Shown here piece after piece: positions 1 to 8,996 of a stretch of 64,000 nucleotides of DNA. A program made the translations under genes and the position numbers. The notes under the pieces are model-generated. The model searched no databases. It saw only the letters and a program-made list of their open reading frames with translations, and had not been told where the DNA came from. Each line of letters starts with the position of its first letter. Within the stretch, counting starts at the first letter, position 1. The stretch lies in contig CP108997.1 in the NCBI GenBank assembly GCA_036226585.1, forward strand, positions 1,302,001-1,366,000. The letters are read 5' to 3'. The stretch comes from Streptomyces sp. NBC_00708. GTDB taxonomy: Bacteria; Actinomycetota; Actinomycetes; Streptomycetales; Streptomycetaceae.

Positions 1-1189
1 CGTCCGCGCCGTTCTCGTCGATGATCCGGACGACGGTGTCCGGGCCGGGCACGCCGACCGAGAGGGTGCCGGAGACCGGGTCGACGGGGGCCTCGCGCTC
101 CGGGGGTACGGAGGCGCAGGGGGCGGTGCACTCGGTGAGGCCGTAGCCGTTGCGTATGTACGGGCCGAAGCCGGACCGGAACTTCTCCACGAGCGCGGGC
201 GGCAGCGGCGCCCCGCCGGAGGAGATGACCTGGAAGGACGCGAAGTGCTCGGGCGTCACGCCGGGCGTCGCGGCCAGGGCCATGAAGGCGGTGGAGGGGC
301 CGACGGTGTACGCGGGCCGGTGCTCGGCGAAGGCGCCGAGGACGACGCCGGGGTGGAAGCGGTAGGCGAGGACCAGGGTGCCCCCGTTGGTGAGGCAGGC
401 GGCCAGCTGGCAGACCATGCCGGTGATGTGGAAGAGCGGGGCGAGCGCGAAATAGGCGGCGCCCTCGGGGACGGGGTGGCCGGTGCGCTGGCGTTCGGCG
501 TTGACCATGATGTTGCCGTGGGAGTTCATGGCGCCCTTGGGGGTGCCGCTGGTCCCGGAGGTGTAGCTGATCAGCGCGGTGTCGGCTGCGGTGAGGTCCC
601 GGCCCGCCGGGGCTGCGAGGCCCTGTCGGGCGACGGCGACCAGGTCGTCGGCGTCCTCGGCGGCGGGCAGCCGCTCGAAGTTCAGCACCCGCTCGTCGTT
701 CTTCGTCTGGAGGTCCAGCTCGCAGGCGGTGAGCGCGATCCGGACGCCGGGCGCGGCGGCGGCGGTGTCCCGCAGATACGCCTCCCAGGCCCGGTCCGCG
801 CAGATGAGGGCGGTGACCTCGGCGTCCTTGAGTACGTGGCCGACCTCGGCGGACTTGTACATCGGGTTGAGCGGGACGACGGTGGCCCCGGCCTTCCAGG
901 CGCCGAGGAGCGCGAGGACGAACTGCGGGGAGTTCTGGAGCATGATCGCGACCCGGTCGCCGCGCTCCAGGCCCCGGGCGGCGAGGTGGCCGGCCACGGA
1001 GTCGGACAGCTCGTCCGTCTCGCGGTAGCTCAGGCGTCCGTCGAAGTAGGCGAGCGCCGGGTGGTCCGGGGTACGGCCGGCGGACTCGCGGAAGGCGTGC
1101 ACCAGGGTCTCGGCGGGGTGGACGGGGGCCCGCTGGGCCTCGCTGAGCAGCGGCAGCCAGGGCTTCGCCGCGTAGATCGACTCGGTCAT
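1..1189 (-). CDS. acyl-CoA ligase (AMP-binding), C-terminus cut by window edge
   Basis: Activates a carboxylic acid to its CoA thioester through an acyl-adenylate. The readable 396 residues carry the family phosphate-binding loop SYTSGTSGTPKGA, followed by FALAPLFHITGM and the NGYGLTEC motif. The last part of the enzyme, with the hinge and C-terminal lid, lies left of the window. The ATG at 1187-1189 overlaps the stop of the upstream dehydrogenase gene by ATGA, so the two are probably translated together. Chain length of the substrate cannot be told; medium or long-chain fatty acids are the usual default for this group. Confidence 0.9.
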   Translation of the reverse strand, partial: MTESIYAAKPWLPLLSEAQRAPVHPAETLVHAFRESAGRTPDHPALAYFDGRLSYRETDELSDSVAGHLAARGLERGDRVAIMLQNSPQFVLALLGAWKAGATVVPLNPMYKSAEVGHVLKDAEVTALICADRAWEAYLRDTAAAAPGVRIALTACELDLQTKNDERVLNFERLPAAEDADDLVAVARQGLAAPAGRDLTAADTALISYTSGTSGTPKGAMNSHGNIMVNAERQRTGHPVPEGAAYFALAPLFHITGMVCQLAACLTNGGTLVLAYRFHPGVVLGAFAEHRPAYTVGPSTAFMALAATPGVTPEHFASFQVISSGGAPLPPALVEKFRSGFGPYIRNGYGLTECTAPCASVPPEREAPVDPVSGTLSVGVPGPDTVVRIIDENGAD

Positions 1190-1950
1190 GCGCCGGTCTC
1201 CTCCCAGGTGCGCTGGAGGCGGTTCATGCCGCGGATCCAGCGTTCGGTGTCGGCGGCCCTGGCTGCGTAGTAGCGGCCGACTTCGGGGTGCGGCAGGACC
1301 AGGAAGCGGTCGTTCGCCATGGCGTCGAACAGCGCGTCCGCGACGGCCTCGGGCTCGATGGCGCCGGGCGCGAGGACGAGTTCGCCGGCCGATCCCGCGG
1401 CGGTGAGCATGTCCGTGCGCACGCCCTGCGGGCAGATCGCGTGGACCTTGACACCCCGGTGCCGGTAGGTCAGCGAGAGCCATTCGGCGAAGGCGACCGC
1501 GCCGTGCTTGGTGACGCTGTACGGGGCTGCGCCGATCATGGTCAGCAGCCCGGCGGCGGACGCCGTGGAGACGAACCGGCCGCTGCCGCGCTCCAGCCAG
1601 TCCGGGAGCAGCGCGCGGGCCGCCCGGACGTGGGCCATCACATTGACGTCCCAGGCCGCGGCCCAGACCTCCTCGTCGGCCATCGGGTCGCCCGGCGAGG
1701 CGAGGCCCGCGTTGGCGCAGTAGATGTCGATGGTGCCGTCCAGCGCGTCCCGGGCGGCGTCCACGATCCGCGAGGCATCCCCGGCGACCGCGGTCGCGCC
1801 GGTCTCCTCGGCGAGCGCCTCGATCCGGGACGCGTCGAGGTCGTTGACGACGACCCGTGCGCCCTCGGCGGCGAATCTGCGGGCGAGGGCGGCGCCGATG
1901 CCGCCTCCGGCCCCGGTGACCACCACGCCCGCGCCCTGCACCGTACTCAT
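1186..1950 (-). CDS. short-chain dehydrogenase/reductase (SDR)
   Basis: NAD(P)-dependent oxidoreductase of 254 residues. The N-terminal Rossmann motif GAGGGIGAA, the CANAG motif, the catalytic Ser in the STASAAG region and YSVTK (Tyr and Lys of the catalytic tetrad) are all present. The ATG at 1950 is preceded by GAGAGG. The ORF stays open far upstream, but that extension has no support. It is the first gene of a two-gene unit with the acyl-CoA ligase, which suggests oxidation of a hydroxyacyl or alcohol intermediate. The substrate is unknown. Confidence 0.9.
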   Translation of the reverse strand: MSTVQGAGVVVTGAGGGIGAALARRFAAEGARVVVNDLDASRIEALAEETGATAVAGDASRIVDAARDALDGTIDIYCANAGLASPGDPMADEEVWAAAWDVNVMAHVRAARALLPDWLERGSGRFVSTASAAGLLTMIGAAPYSVTKHGAVAFAEWLSLTYRHRGVKVHAICPQGVRTDMLTAAGSAGELVLAPGAIEPEAVADALFDAMANDRFLVLPHPEVGRYYAARAADTERWIRGMNRLQRTWEETGA

Positions 1951-1984
1951 CGCTCTCGCACCTCTCAGCCGACTGCACGGGCAG

Positions 1985-2000
1985 ACTAACCAGTCGGTAT
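1985..2000. promoter_or_regulatory. candidate TetR-type operator upstream of the SDR/ligase unit
   Basis: ACTAACCAGTCGGTAT holds the inverted half-sites ACC and GGT around a 4-bp centre, 35 bp before the SDR start. The layout is typical of TetR-family operators, but the palindrome is short. No regulator gene is adjacent, so the controlling protein is unknown. Confidence 0.3.
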
Positions 2001-2134
2001 GTCGCGAGGGAAGGGGTGGAGCCGTCTCATCGGTCACTCCCGGCGCGGCGGCCCCGTCCGACACGTTCCCCCGGGCCCCTCCGCGCGCTAGCGTGCGTGA
2101 CCATGACACTCGTCGCGATCTTGGAGGTAGCCGA

Positions 2135-3421
2135 ATGAGCCTGTCCAGGCGTGGTTTGCTGACCGCCGGCGGTGCGATGGGGGCCCTCGCGGCCACGGCC
2201 GCCTCGGCCGGCCCCGCGGCGGCCGGCCCGTCGCACGGCAGGGGCCATGGGCACGGGAACGGGGGCGGGCCGCGGGTCCGTACCGGGTTCGACCGGCTGG
2301 CGGCGGACGGCTACGCCCTGCTGAAGGGGCAGCGGGTCGGCGTCGTCACCAATCCGACCGGGATCACCTCCGACGTCCGGCACATCGTGGACGTGATGCA
2401 CCCGGACGGCCGGGTGAACCTCACCGCCGTCTTCGGACCCGAGCACGGCTTCCGGGGCACCGCGCAGGCGGGCGGCTCGGAGGGGCGGTACGACGACCCG
2501 GCGACCGGGCTGCCGGTCTACGACACGTATCTGAAGAGCGGTCAGGCGCTGGCGGACATCTTCACCGCGTCGGGCGTGGACACGGTCGTCTTCGACATCC
2601 AGGATGCCGGCGCCCGCTTCTACACGTACATCTGGACGCTGTACGACTGCATGGAGGCGGCGGCGCTCGCGGGCAAGAGGTTCGTCGTGCTCGACCGGCC
2701 GAACCCGGTGACCGGGCGGGCGGCGCTCGGGCCGGTCCTCGACCCGGCGTTCGGCACGTTCGTGGGGCGGCGGGAGATCTCCCAGGCGCACGGCATGACG
2801 GTCACCGAGCTGGCGCTGCTGTTCAACGGGGAGTTCCTGAAGGACCGCCCGGCCGAGCTGGAGATCGTGAAGATGTCGGGCTGGTCGCGCTCCGACTTCT
2901 TCGACGCGACGGGCCTGCCGTGGGTGCCGCCGAGCCCCAACATGCCGACGGCCGACACGGCGCTCGTCTACTCCGGCACCTGCATGTTCGAGGGCACGAA
3001 CCTCTCCGAGGGGCGCGGCACGACCCGCCCGTTCGAGCTGCTGGGCGCGGAGGGCATCGACCACACGTGGGCGGACGCGGCCAACGCGCTCGATCTGCCT
3101 GGAGTGGCGTTCCGCGAGGCGTACTTCGCGCCGACGTTCTCCAAGTTCCAGGGCGTCACGGTGGGCGGGGTGCAGCTGCACGTCCTGGACCGCGAGGCCT
3201 TCGACCCGGTGCGTACGGGGATCGCGCTGCTGATCACCGCGAAGCGGACGTGGAGCGGGTTCGCCTGGCGGTCGGACAACTGGATCGACAAGCTGACCGG
3301 CAACACGCGGGTGCGGACGATGATCGACGCGGGGGCGGACCTGGACGAGGTCGTCGGCGCCTGGGCGGCGGACCTCGCGAAGTTCCGGGCCGTGCGGAAG
3401 CGGTACTTGCAGTACCGGTGA
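2135..3421 (+). CDS. secreted exo-beta-N-acetylmuramidase, NamZ/DUF1343 family
   Basis: A 428-residue exported protein of the DUF1343 family, whose Bacillus subtilis member NamZ (YbbC) removes N-acetylmuramic acid from the non-reducing end of peptidoglycan fragments (GH171). The N-terminus has a twin-arginine-like signal (SRRGLL followed by an Ala-rich hydrophobic stretch), then a His/Gly-rich linker. Family features include GVVTNPTGI, FGPEHGFRG, VFDIQDAGARFYTY and LDRPNP. GGAGG lies 8 bases before the ATG at 2135. Role inferred: cell-wall turnover and amino-sugar recovery. The gene is convergent with the penicillin acylase gene and separated from it by a terminator hairpin. Confidence 0.88.
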   Translation: MSLSRRGLLTAGGAMGALAATAASAGPAAAGPSHGRGHGHGNGGGPRVRTGFDRLAADGYALLKGQRVGVVTNPTGITSDVRHIVDVMHPDGRVNLTAVFGPEHGFRGTAQAGGSEGRYDDPATGLPVYDTYLKSGQALADIFTASGVDTVVFDIQDAGARFYTYIWTLYDCMEAAALAGKRFVVLDRPNPVTGRAALGPVLDPAFGTFVGRREISQAHGMTVTELALLFNGEFLKDRPAELEIVKMSGWSRSDFFDATGLPWVPPSPNMPTADTALVYSGTCMFEGTNLSEGRGTTRPFELLGAEGIDHTWADAANALDLPGVAFREAYFAPTFSKFQGVTVGGVQLHVLDREAFDPVRTGIALLITAKRTWSGFAWRSDNWIDKLTGNTRVRTMIDAGADLDEVVGAWAADLAKFRAVRKRYLQYR

Positions 3422-3427
3422 GGTGAG

Positions 3428-3455
3428 CCGGGCGGGCCCGCGAGGACCCGCCCGG
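3428..3455. terminator. bidirectional terminator hairpin
   Basis: A 9-bp G+C stem (CCGGGCGGG with CCCGCCCGG) between the convergent stops of the NamZ-type and penicillin acylase genes. There is no T-tract, as is common in Streptomyces. Confidence 0.6.
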
Positions 3456-3463
3456 CCGCAGTT

Positions 3464-6304
3464 TCAACGGTGGCTCGGGAACTCCACCACCTGTTGGTAC
3501 GTCGGGCGGTTCTGCCAGTGGATGGCCTTCTGGGAGATGCCGCCCAGCGCGCGGTGGATGATCGAGTCCGTGCACCACTGCTCGCCGGCCTTGCAGCTGT
3601 CGTCGGCCGGGTAGACCTCGGCCGCCGGCACCGCCGCCGCCTCCTTGAGCGAGGACAGCAGCGCCGTACGGCAGGCGCTCAGGTCACCGTTGCCGCAGTA
3701 CGACTTGGCCAGCGGGCCCTTGACCGGCTGCCCGAGCACCTGGCGCAGGTCCTTGTCGGCGAAGCCCCACCAGCCGTACTGGAAGGCCGAACCGCTGTGC
3801 GCCCCGCTCGGCCCGTGGCTGGCGGCCGGGGACTCGTCGGTGGCGAGGTTCGCGGTCAGCGCCCCGTACAGGTCGTCACCGAGACCGGGCCTGAACTCCG
3901 CGTCGATGAGCTTCGGCCACCACGCGTCCATGATCCGGACCGCGTCGGCGTGCGTGTACGTGTGCGAGCCGGGGCTGCTCTCCTTGCGCTGGGCGCCCGA
4001 CGCCCGCCAGGAGTCCAGCTGCTGGACCACCGCGTTCAGGTCCGGGTCGGTGACCGGCTGGGAGCGGATGACCTTCAGCAGCTCGGGCAGCAGCTGCTCG
4101 CCGCGCAGGTCGGTCAGGGCCGCGTCCGCCATGGCGCGGGTCAGCGAGGCGCGGGTCACACCGCCCTCGGCGACGAGCTTCGAGACCCGGTCGTCGAGCA
4201 GGTCGCCCCGGTGCACCGCGCTGAGCCCGAAGCCCGAAGCGGCGTACCCCTCGGCCTGCTTGTTGTTCCAGGAGATGTAGTAGTCCTGCCCGCTGGAGTG
4301 CGGGTGCTCGGCGAACGGGGTGTACGCGGCGGTGTTGGCCGCCGGTTCGAAGCCCTGCCACTCGTACGCCTTCTCGGCGCGGATCGGGAGCGCCGGGTCG
4401 ATGCCGGACGGGCGCACCGGGTTCATGCCGCTGTTGTAGTAGGCGGCGGTGCGGGAGTCGGCGTAGAACCAGTTGAAGGCGTAGTCGATGTTGCTCGCCG
4501 CCTGCTGGAAGGAGGCGGCGTCGGTGACGTACGACGGGTCGTTGAGCATCTGGAAGCCGATGATGGAGTCGGCCTCGTGCCGGTAGGTGGAACGCAGCGA
4601 GGTGTACGCGACGGGCTTGCCGCCCACGGTGGCGCGGTGGGTGACGATGCCGTAGTTCGTGCGCCACACCTGCATCCGGTAGGAGCCCTTGGCGGTGGAG
4701 TCGGCGACGGTGGGCTTCCAGGAGTTGGTCTTCTCCATCTTCTCCATCGCGGTGCAGGCGCCGCGGTAGAGGTAGTGCGTGGAGTCCTTGGTGGGCGCCG
4801 AGCCGTCGGGCTCGCACAGGTCGACCGCGTAGGTGTCGGTGATGTCCTGGCCGGCCGAGGTGGCGCTCCAGGCGTAGTCCTGGCCGCGGCCCATCTGGAT
4901 GTACATGCCGACGCCGGCGAAGGAGACGCCGCGGGCGCTGATGCCGGGGCCCTGGAGCTCCTGGAGCATCATCAGCTGCGGGGCGAAGTAGCCGGTCTGC
5001 GGCCCGAACACGGCGACCGGGTGCCCGCTCGCGGTGCTCTTGCCGGACACCACCAGGGCGTTGGACATCCCGCGCTTCTGGGCGCCGGAGCCGGAGCCGG
5101 GCAGTGAGCCCTCCGGGATGACGCCGTCGTCGAAGATGCCCTGCGCCTTCTTGAGCGTGGCCGGCGCCTTGACGGGGGCCTTCACTCCGGTCCCGGCGGA
5201 GCCGGTGCGGTCGTGGATCAGGGGTTCGGAGGTGACGGAGCCCGGGTCCGGGAGGGCGGTGCCGACGGCCTTGTCGGGCTTGTTGGCGTAGGGGAACGAG
5301 GTGCCGTCGTGGATGGTGAGGACGGCCTCGGGGTCGTTGCGCTGGCGGAAGGACTCCCAGACCTCGGTGCCCTCGGCGACGCCGTACTTCTGCTGCGCGG
5401 ACAGCAGCGACAGGGCCGCCTGCACCTCGCCGCCGCCCCCGCCGCCGAACTGGCCGCCGACGACCGAGGCGATCGAGATCAGGTCGGTCAGCTTGAACGG
5501 CTGGATCTCGCCTATGTTCGTGATGGCGTCGATCTTGCCGGTCAGGACGTACTCGCCGGGGAAGTAGCGGCCGTCCTTCGACTTCTTGCGGTAGGCGTTG
5601 ATGCCGTCGACGTACGCCTGCGCGTCCGCCATGGCCTGCTCGCCCCTGGCCCCCTCATGGGTCCTGATGTACTCGACCTGGGCCTCCAGATCGGCCTCGG
5701 TGTACGGGGCCTGCGGCCAGAACTGCTGCTCCAGGCCCTGGTTGGCGAGAGCGCCGCCGGCGAACGAGGTCAGCTCGCCGCGCCCGATGTGCCGGAAGAG
5801 GTCCATCAGCCAGAGCCGGTCCTGTCCGGCGGCGTACCCGGCGCCGAACTCGGTGCCGTAGCGGGTGGTGCCCTTGATGTGCGGGACGCCGGAGGACTTG
5901 TCGCGGGTGATGGTGACGTCGTCGCGGGGCGAGGTGACGGACTCGACCTGGTCCTTCGGGACGCCGAAGGAGGCGTCGTTGAAGAAGTCGGTGAGCTTCT
6001 GGTCGGTGAGCCCGGTGTGCCCGGCGACCAGCCCGTTGTAGCGGTCGAGCTGGTCGTCGCTGTGCGCGGGGTGGGTGCCGAACGCCTTGTTGCCGAGGAT
6101 CTCGACGAGGGTGGCGTTGCCGTTCTCGCCGGGCGGCAGGATGTCGTCGCACTGCCCCTGGCAGTAGTCGGGGACGGGGTCCGCCTCCGCGGCGCCCGCG
6201 TGCGGCGCGGCGGCGAGCAGGGACGTACCGAGGACGAGAGCGGCGGCGAGCGCACCTGCTCTGGCGGTACCGGTGCGGGCGGTCATACGGGTGCGTGGGG
6301 GCAT
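3464..6304 (-). CDS. secreted penicillin acylase family amidase
   Basis: A 946-residue Ntn-hydrolase precursor with a signal peptide (residues about 12-38, ending AAPHAGAAEA). The family's autoprocessing site shows as RGMSNALVVSG, with Ser414 as the predicted N-terminal nucleophile of the beta chain after cleavage. The residue before the nucleophile is Met instead of the commoner Gly. The beta chain then shows GPQTGYFAPQ and the aromatic pocket region. The ATG at 6304 has GGAGGAG seven bases upstream, which fixes the start. Relatives cleave penicillins, aculeacin, acyl-homoserine lactones or other N-acyl compounds; the substrate cannot be chosen from sequence. Confidence 0.9.
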   Translation of the reverse strand: MPPRTRMTARTGTARAGALAAALVLGTSLLAAAPHAGAAEADPVPDYCQGQCDDILPPGENGNATLVEILGNKAFGTHPAHSDDQLDRYNGLVAGHTGLTDQKLTDFFNDASFGVPKDQVESVTSPRDDVTITRDKSSGVPHIKGTTRYGTEFGAGYAAGQDRLWLMDLFRHIGRGELTSFAGGALANQGLEQQFWPQAPYTEADLEAQVEYIRTHEGARGEQAMADAQAYVDGINAYRKKSKDGRYFPGEYVLTGKIDAITNIGEIQPFKLTDLISIASVVGGQFGGGGGGEVQAALSLLSAQQKYGVAEGTEVWESFRQRNDPEAVLTIHDGTSFPYANKPDKAVGTALPDPGSVTSEPLIHDRTGSAGTGVKAPVKAPATLKKAQGIFDDGVIPEGSLPGSGSGAQKRGMSNALVVSGKSTASGHPVAVFGPQTGYFAPQLMMLQELQGPGISARGVSFAGVGMYIQMGRGQDYAWSATSAGQDITDTYAVDLCEPDGSAPTKDSTHYLYRGACTAMEKMEKTNSWKPTVADSTAKGSYRMQVWRTNYGIVTHRATVGGKPVAYTSLRSTYRHEADSIIGFQMLNDPSYVTDAASFQQAASNIDYAFNWFYADSRTAAYYNSGMNPVRPSGIDPALPIRAEKAYEWQGFEPAANTAAYTPFAEHPHSSGQDYYISWNNKQAEGYAASGFGLSAVHRGDLLDDRVSKLVAEGGVTRASLTRAMADAALTDLRGEQLLPELLKVIRSQPVTDPDLNAVVQQLDSWRASGAQRKESSPGSHTYTHADAVRIMDAWWPKLIDAEFRPGLGDDLYGALTANLATDESPAASHGPSGAHSGSAFQYGWWGFADKDLRQVLGQPVKGPLAKSYCGNGDLSACRTALLSSLKEAAAVPAAEVYPADDSCKAGEQWCTDSIIHRALGGISQKAIHWQNRPTYQQVVEFPSHR

Positions 6305-6533
6305 GCGTACTCCTCCGAGAGGCCGATGCGCGGCAGGTTACTGGCGGTATGACCGGCCGGTAAGATGAACATCGGTCACCTTTTCCGAATCACCACATGC
6401 CGACGGATTCTGTGCGGCGTCTCATCTGTCGGACGTTCCGGCCTTTGGATGGAGCCGATCCGGGCAGTCGTACGTCCATCCCCTGACGCCGAAGTACGGG
6501 CGACGGAGCACGAGCGACGGAGGTGGCGGTGCA

Positions 6534-7142
6534 ATGGCCGGTTTCCGGAGTCTGGCGAGACAGGTCCGCGATCCGAGGAGCGATCTGGCGCTGCGGCGGT
6601 ACTCGCTGCGCAAGTGCCTGGAGCGCTTCGCCCCTTACGGGCACCGCGCGACCTGGGACCATCTGTGCGCACGGCACGGCATCGCCCCCGAGGACCGGGC
6701 CCCGGACCCGGTGCGGCTGATGCGCGCCCTGGACGAGCTGGAGCGGGCCCGCACGGTCTGGCTCGGCTACGAGGCGGGGTTCGCGGAGCGCCGCAGGCGG
6801 GAGAAGCACCGGGGGCTGCGCCGGCCGGGCGCCTTCGACGACTGGCACCGGCGTACCTGGGGCGGCAACGGGGTCGCGCGCTGCGACGATCCGTCGGTGC
6901 ACCCCTCGGCACCGCTCGCCGAGGTGCTGGCCCGGCTGATCTCGGCCCTGGAGGGGGAGCCGGGCGCCGGCTGCCCGGTGTGCGCCAGGACCCGGATCAC
7001 CTGGCGGCACGACCTGGACAGCGAGCCGTGGTCGGGGCCGGTGTGCACGGGGTGCGGGATCGTGGTGCCGAAGCCCGTGCTCACTCCGGCGGCGCTGGCG
7101 AGGGCCCGGCGGGACCGGGCCGGTCTGGCCTCGGCGGCGTAA
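6534..7142 (+). CDS. conserved hypothetical protein with two CxxC pairs
   Basis: A 202-residue soluble protein with no named family that I recognise. The first 100 residues are Arg-rich and predicted helical. Near the C-terminus CPVC (147, 150) and CTGC (171, 174) form a likely zinc-ribbon-like knuckle. GGAGG stands about nine bases before the ATG. It is divergent from the penicillin acylase gene and convergent with soxR. Codon use matches its neighbours. Function unknown. Confidence 0.75.
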   Translation: MAGFRSLARQVRDPRSDLALRRYSLRKCLERFAPYGHRATWDHLCARHGIAPEDRAPDPVRLMRALDELERARTVWLGYEAGFAERRRREKHRGLRRPGAFDDWHRRTWGGNGVARCDDPSVHPSAPLAEVLARLISALEGEPGAGCPVCARTRITWRHDLDSEPWSGPVCTGCGIVVPKPVLTPAALARARRDRAGLASAA

Positions 7143-7152
7143 CGGCCGGCAG

Positions 7153-7175
7153 GCGGCCCGCGGTGTGCGGGCCGC
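7153..7175. terminator. bidirectional terminator hairpin
   Basis: A perfect 9-bp stem GCGGCCCGC / GCGGGCCGC with a 5-base loop, placed exactly between the hypothetical gene and the soxR stop codon. Confidence 0.6.
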
Positions 7176-7661
7176 TCAACACCCCTTGCCGGCGGGGTCG
7201 GCCGCCCGGCGTTCCGGCATCAGGCGCGAGCCGCTGATCTTCTCGCCGTTGATGTCGTCCGGGTTGGACAGCACGCAGGTCTCCAGCGAGAGGCAGCCGC
7301 AGCCGATGCAGTCGGTGAGGTGGTCCCGCAGCCGGTGCAACTGCGTGATCCGCTCGTCCAGCTCGGCCCGCCAGGCGTGCGAGAGCCGCGCCCAGTCCTC
7401 GTGGTTCGGTGTGCGCTCCTCGGGGAGTTCGGCCAGCGCCTCGCGGATGGTGGCCAGCGGGATGCCCACCCGCTGGGCGGCGCGGACGAAGGCGACCCGT
7501 CGCAGCGCGTCCCTGCTGTAGCGGCGCTGGTTGCCACTGGTGCGGCGGCTGCTGATCAGGCCCTTGGCCTCGTAGAAGTGCAGGGCCGACACGGCGGCGC
7601 CGCTGCGCGCGGAGAGCTGGCCGACCGTGAGTTCATGAAGTGTCTGCGGGATCTGGGGCAC
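7176..7661 (-). CDS. soxR: redox-sensing MerR-family activator SoxR
   Basis: A 161-residue regulator with the MerR helix-turn-helix at the N-terminus (LTVGQLSARSG, ALHFYEAKGLI) and a C-terminal [2Fe-2S] cysteine cluster with CX2CXCX5C spacing at C118, C121, C123 and C129. In actinomycetes SoxR responds to redox-active secondary metabolites and does not use a separate SoxS. I chose the GTG giving VPQIPQTLHE because family members begin there; an upstream ATG at 7736 would add 25 residues without family support. No ribosome site is obvious for the GTG. It is divergent from the MaoC gene. Confidence 0.9.
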   Translation of the reverse strand: MPQIPQTLHELTVGQLSARSGAAVSALHFYEAKGLISSRRTSGNQRRYSRDALRRVAFVRAAQRVGIPLATIREALAELPEERTPNHEDWARLSHAWRAELDERITQLHRLRDHLTDCIGCGCLSLETCVLSNPDDINGEKISGSRLMPERRAADPAGKGC

Positions 7662-7701
7662 CCGTCGAAGCCTACGTGGCCCGTTCCCCGCCGGTCCGTC
7701 G

Positions 7702-7744
7702 TTGACAGGAACGCACCCGCCAACCATGCTGAGCAAGCGCTTAG
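7702..7744 (+). promoter_or_regulatory. promoter of the MaoC gene with overlapping operator
   Basis: TTGACA (7702-7707), a 17-base spacer and CATGCT (7725-7730) make a good sigma-70-type promoter. The palindrome-like CTGAGCAAGCGCTTAG (7729-7744) covers the end of the -10 and the start site, and the same 16 bases recur at 8997-9012 before the downstream TetR gene. This arrangement fits direct repression. Confidence 0.65.
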
Positions 7745-7795
7745 ACAGCGTGGACGGATGGACGGACGGCAGAGCGGGAAGGCAGGACCAGGGAC

Positions 7796-8257
7796 ATGGC
7801 AGAGCCGAGGATCTTCAACTCCGCGCAGGAGCTGCGGGACGGCGTGGGCGAGCAGCTGGGGCACAGCGACTGGCTGGAGGTCGACCAGAAGCGGATCGAC
7901 CTGTTCGCGGACGCCACCGGCGACCACCAGTGGATCCATGTGGACCCGGAGAAGGCGGCGGCCGGCCCGTTCGGGAAGACCATCGCGCACGGCTACCTGA
8001 CGCTCTCGCTGTTGCCGGTGCTCGTACCGCAGGTGATGGCGGTCGAGGGCGCGAAGATGGGCATCAACTACGGCACCAACAAGGTCCGCTTCCCCTCCCC
8101 CGTGCCCGTGGGCTCGCGACTGCGGGCGACCGCCGTCCTGAAGAGCGTCGAGGAGGCGGGCGGCGGCGTGCAGATCACCGCCGTCGTGACGGTCGAGCGC
8201 GAGGGCGCCGACAAGCCGGCGTGCGTCGCCGAGTCGGTCTCGCGCTACTACTTCTGA
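7796..8257 (+). CDS. MaoC-family (R)-enoyl-CoA hydratase
   Basis: A 153-residue single hot-dog-fold hydratase that adds water to trans-2-enoyl-CoA. The hydratase-2 signature is visible as FADATGDHQWIHVD (catalytic Asp and His), followed by GPFGKTIAHGYLTLSL. The length is right for a single-domain MaoC protein. The gene is convergent with a TetR regulator gene whose own promoter carries the same 16-bp operator, so the hydratase is probably controlled by that repressor. Confidence 0.92.
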   Translation: MAEPRIFNSAQELRDGVGEQLGHSDWLEVDQKRIDLFADATGDHQWIHVDPEKAAAGPFGKTIAHGYLTLSLLPVLVPQVMAVEGAKMGINYGTNKVRFPSPVPVGSRLRATAVLKSVEEAGGGVQITAVVTVEREGADKPACVAESVSRYYF

Positions 8258-8285
8258 ACCCGCCGCCCGTACGCGCGTACGCGAA

Positions 8286-8316
8286 CGCCCCCGGCCCCGC
8301 GAAGGGACCGGGGGCG
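8286..8316. terminator. bidirectional terminator hairpin
   Basis: CGCCCCCGG and CCGGGGGCG form a 9-bp stem between the convergent MaoC and TetR genes. Confidence 0.6.
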
Positions 8317-8325
8317 CGCCCGTGC

Positions 8326-8949
8326 TCAGCGTGCGGCGCCGACCATCCGCAGCACCAGTCCGGCGTACAGCTCACCGACCTCGTCGGGCGTCCGGCTGCC
8401 CTGCGCGTTGAACCACCGCGCCACGTCGATGCAGAGCGACAGCACCGCCAGCGTGGTGCCCGGCACGTCCGGTACGTCGAACTCGCCGGAGGCGACGCCC
8501 TCGCCGATGATCCGGCGCACCACCGCGTCGGTCCTGCGGCGCAGCGCGATGATCTCGGTGCGGTGCTCCTCGCCGAGCGCGTCCAGCTCGTACTGGACGA
8601 CGCGGGCGGTGGTGTGCCGCTCGGCGTGCCAGCGGACGAAGGAGCGTACGGCGGAGGCGAGCCGCTCCGCGGCGGTGCCGCCGCTGTCGGCGGCCGACTC
8701 CAGCAGGGCCAGGGCCCGGTCGTGACCGATCCGGCTGATCCGGTGGAGCAGCTCTTCCTTCGTCTTGTAGTGGATGTAGAGCGCCGCGGGGCTCATGCCG
8801 GCCCGGCCCGCGATGTCCCGGGTGGTGGTGGCGTGGTACCCGCGCTCGGCGAAGGCGTCGACGGCCGCGACGAGGAGCCGCCGGGCGGCCTCGGGCGTCA
8901 CCTCGGCCCACGGCGGGTCCTCGGCGTCGGTCTCCTGCGCCGTGCTCAT
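8326..8949 (-). CDS. TetR/AcrR-family repressor, likely controls the MaoC gene
   Basis: A 207-residue regulator. The N-terminal helix-turn-helix reads FAERGYHATTTRDIAGRAG followed by MSPAALYIHYKTKEELL, and an all-helical ligand-binding domain follows. Both the gene's own upstream region and the MaoC promoter hold CTGAGCAAGCGCTTAG, which argues for autoregulation and control of the hydratase. The ligand is probably an acyl-CoA, by analogy with related regulators of fatty acid genes; this is inference. Confidence 0.9.
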   Translation of the reverse strand: MSTAQETDAEDPPWAEVTPEAARRLLVAAVDAFAERGYHATTTRDIAGRAGMSPAALYIHYKTKEELLHRISRIGHDRALALLESAADSGGTAAERLASAVRSFVRWHAERHTTARVVQYELDALGEEHRTEIIALRRRTDAVVRRIIGEGVASGEFDVPDVPGTTLAVLSLCIDVARWFNAQGSRTPDEVGELYAGLVLRMVGAAR

Positions 8950-8996
8950 CGTCGCTCGCCCCTCTCAGTCAACAGGACGCACACCATACCCTGATC

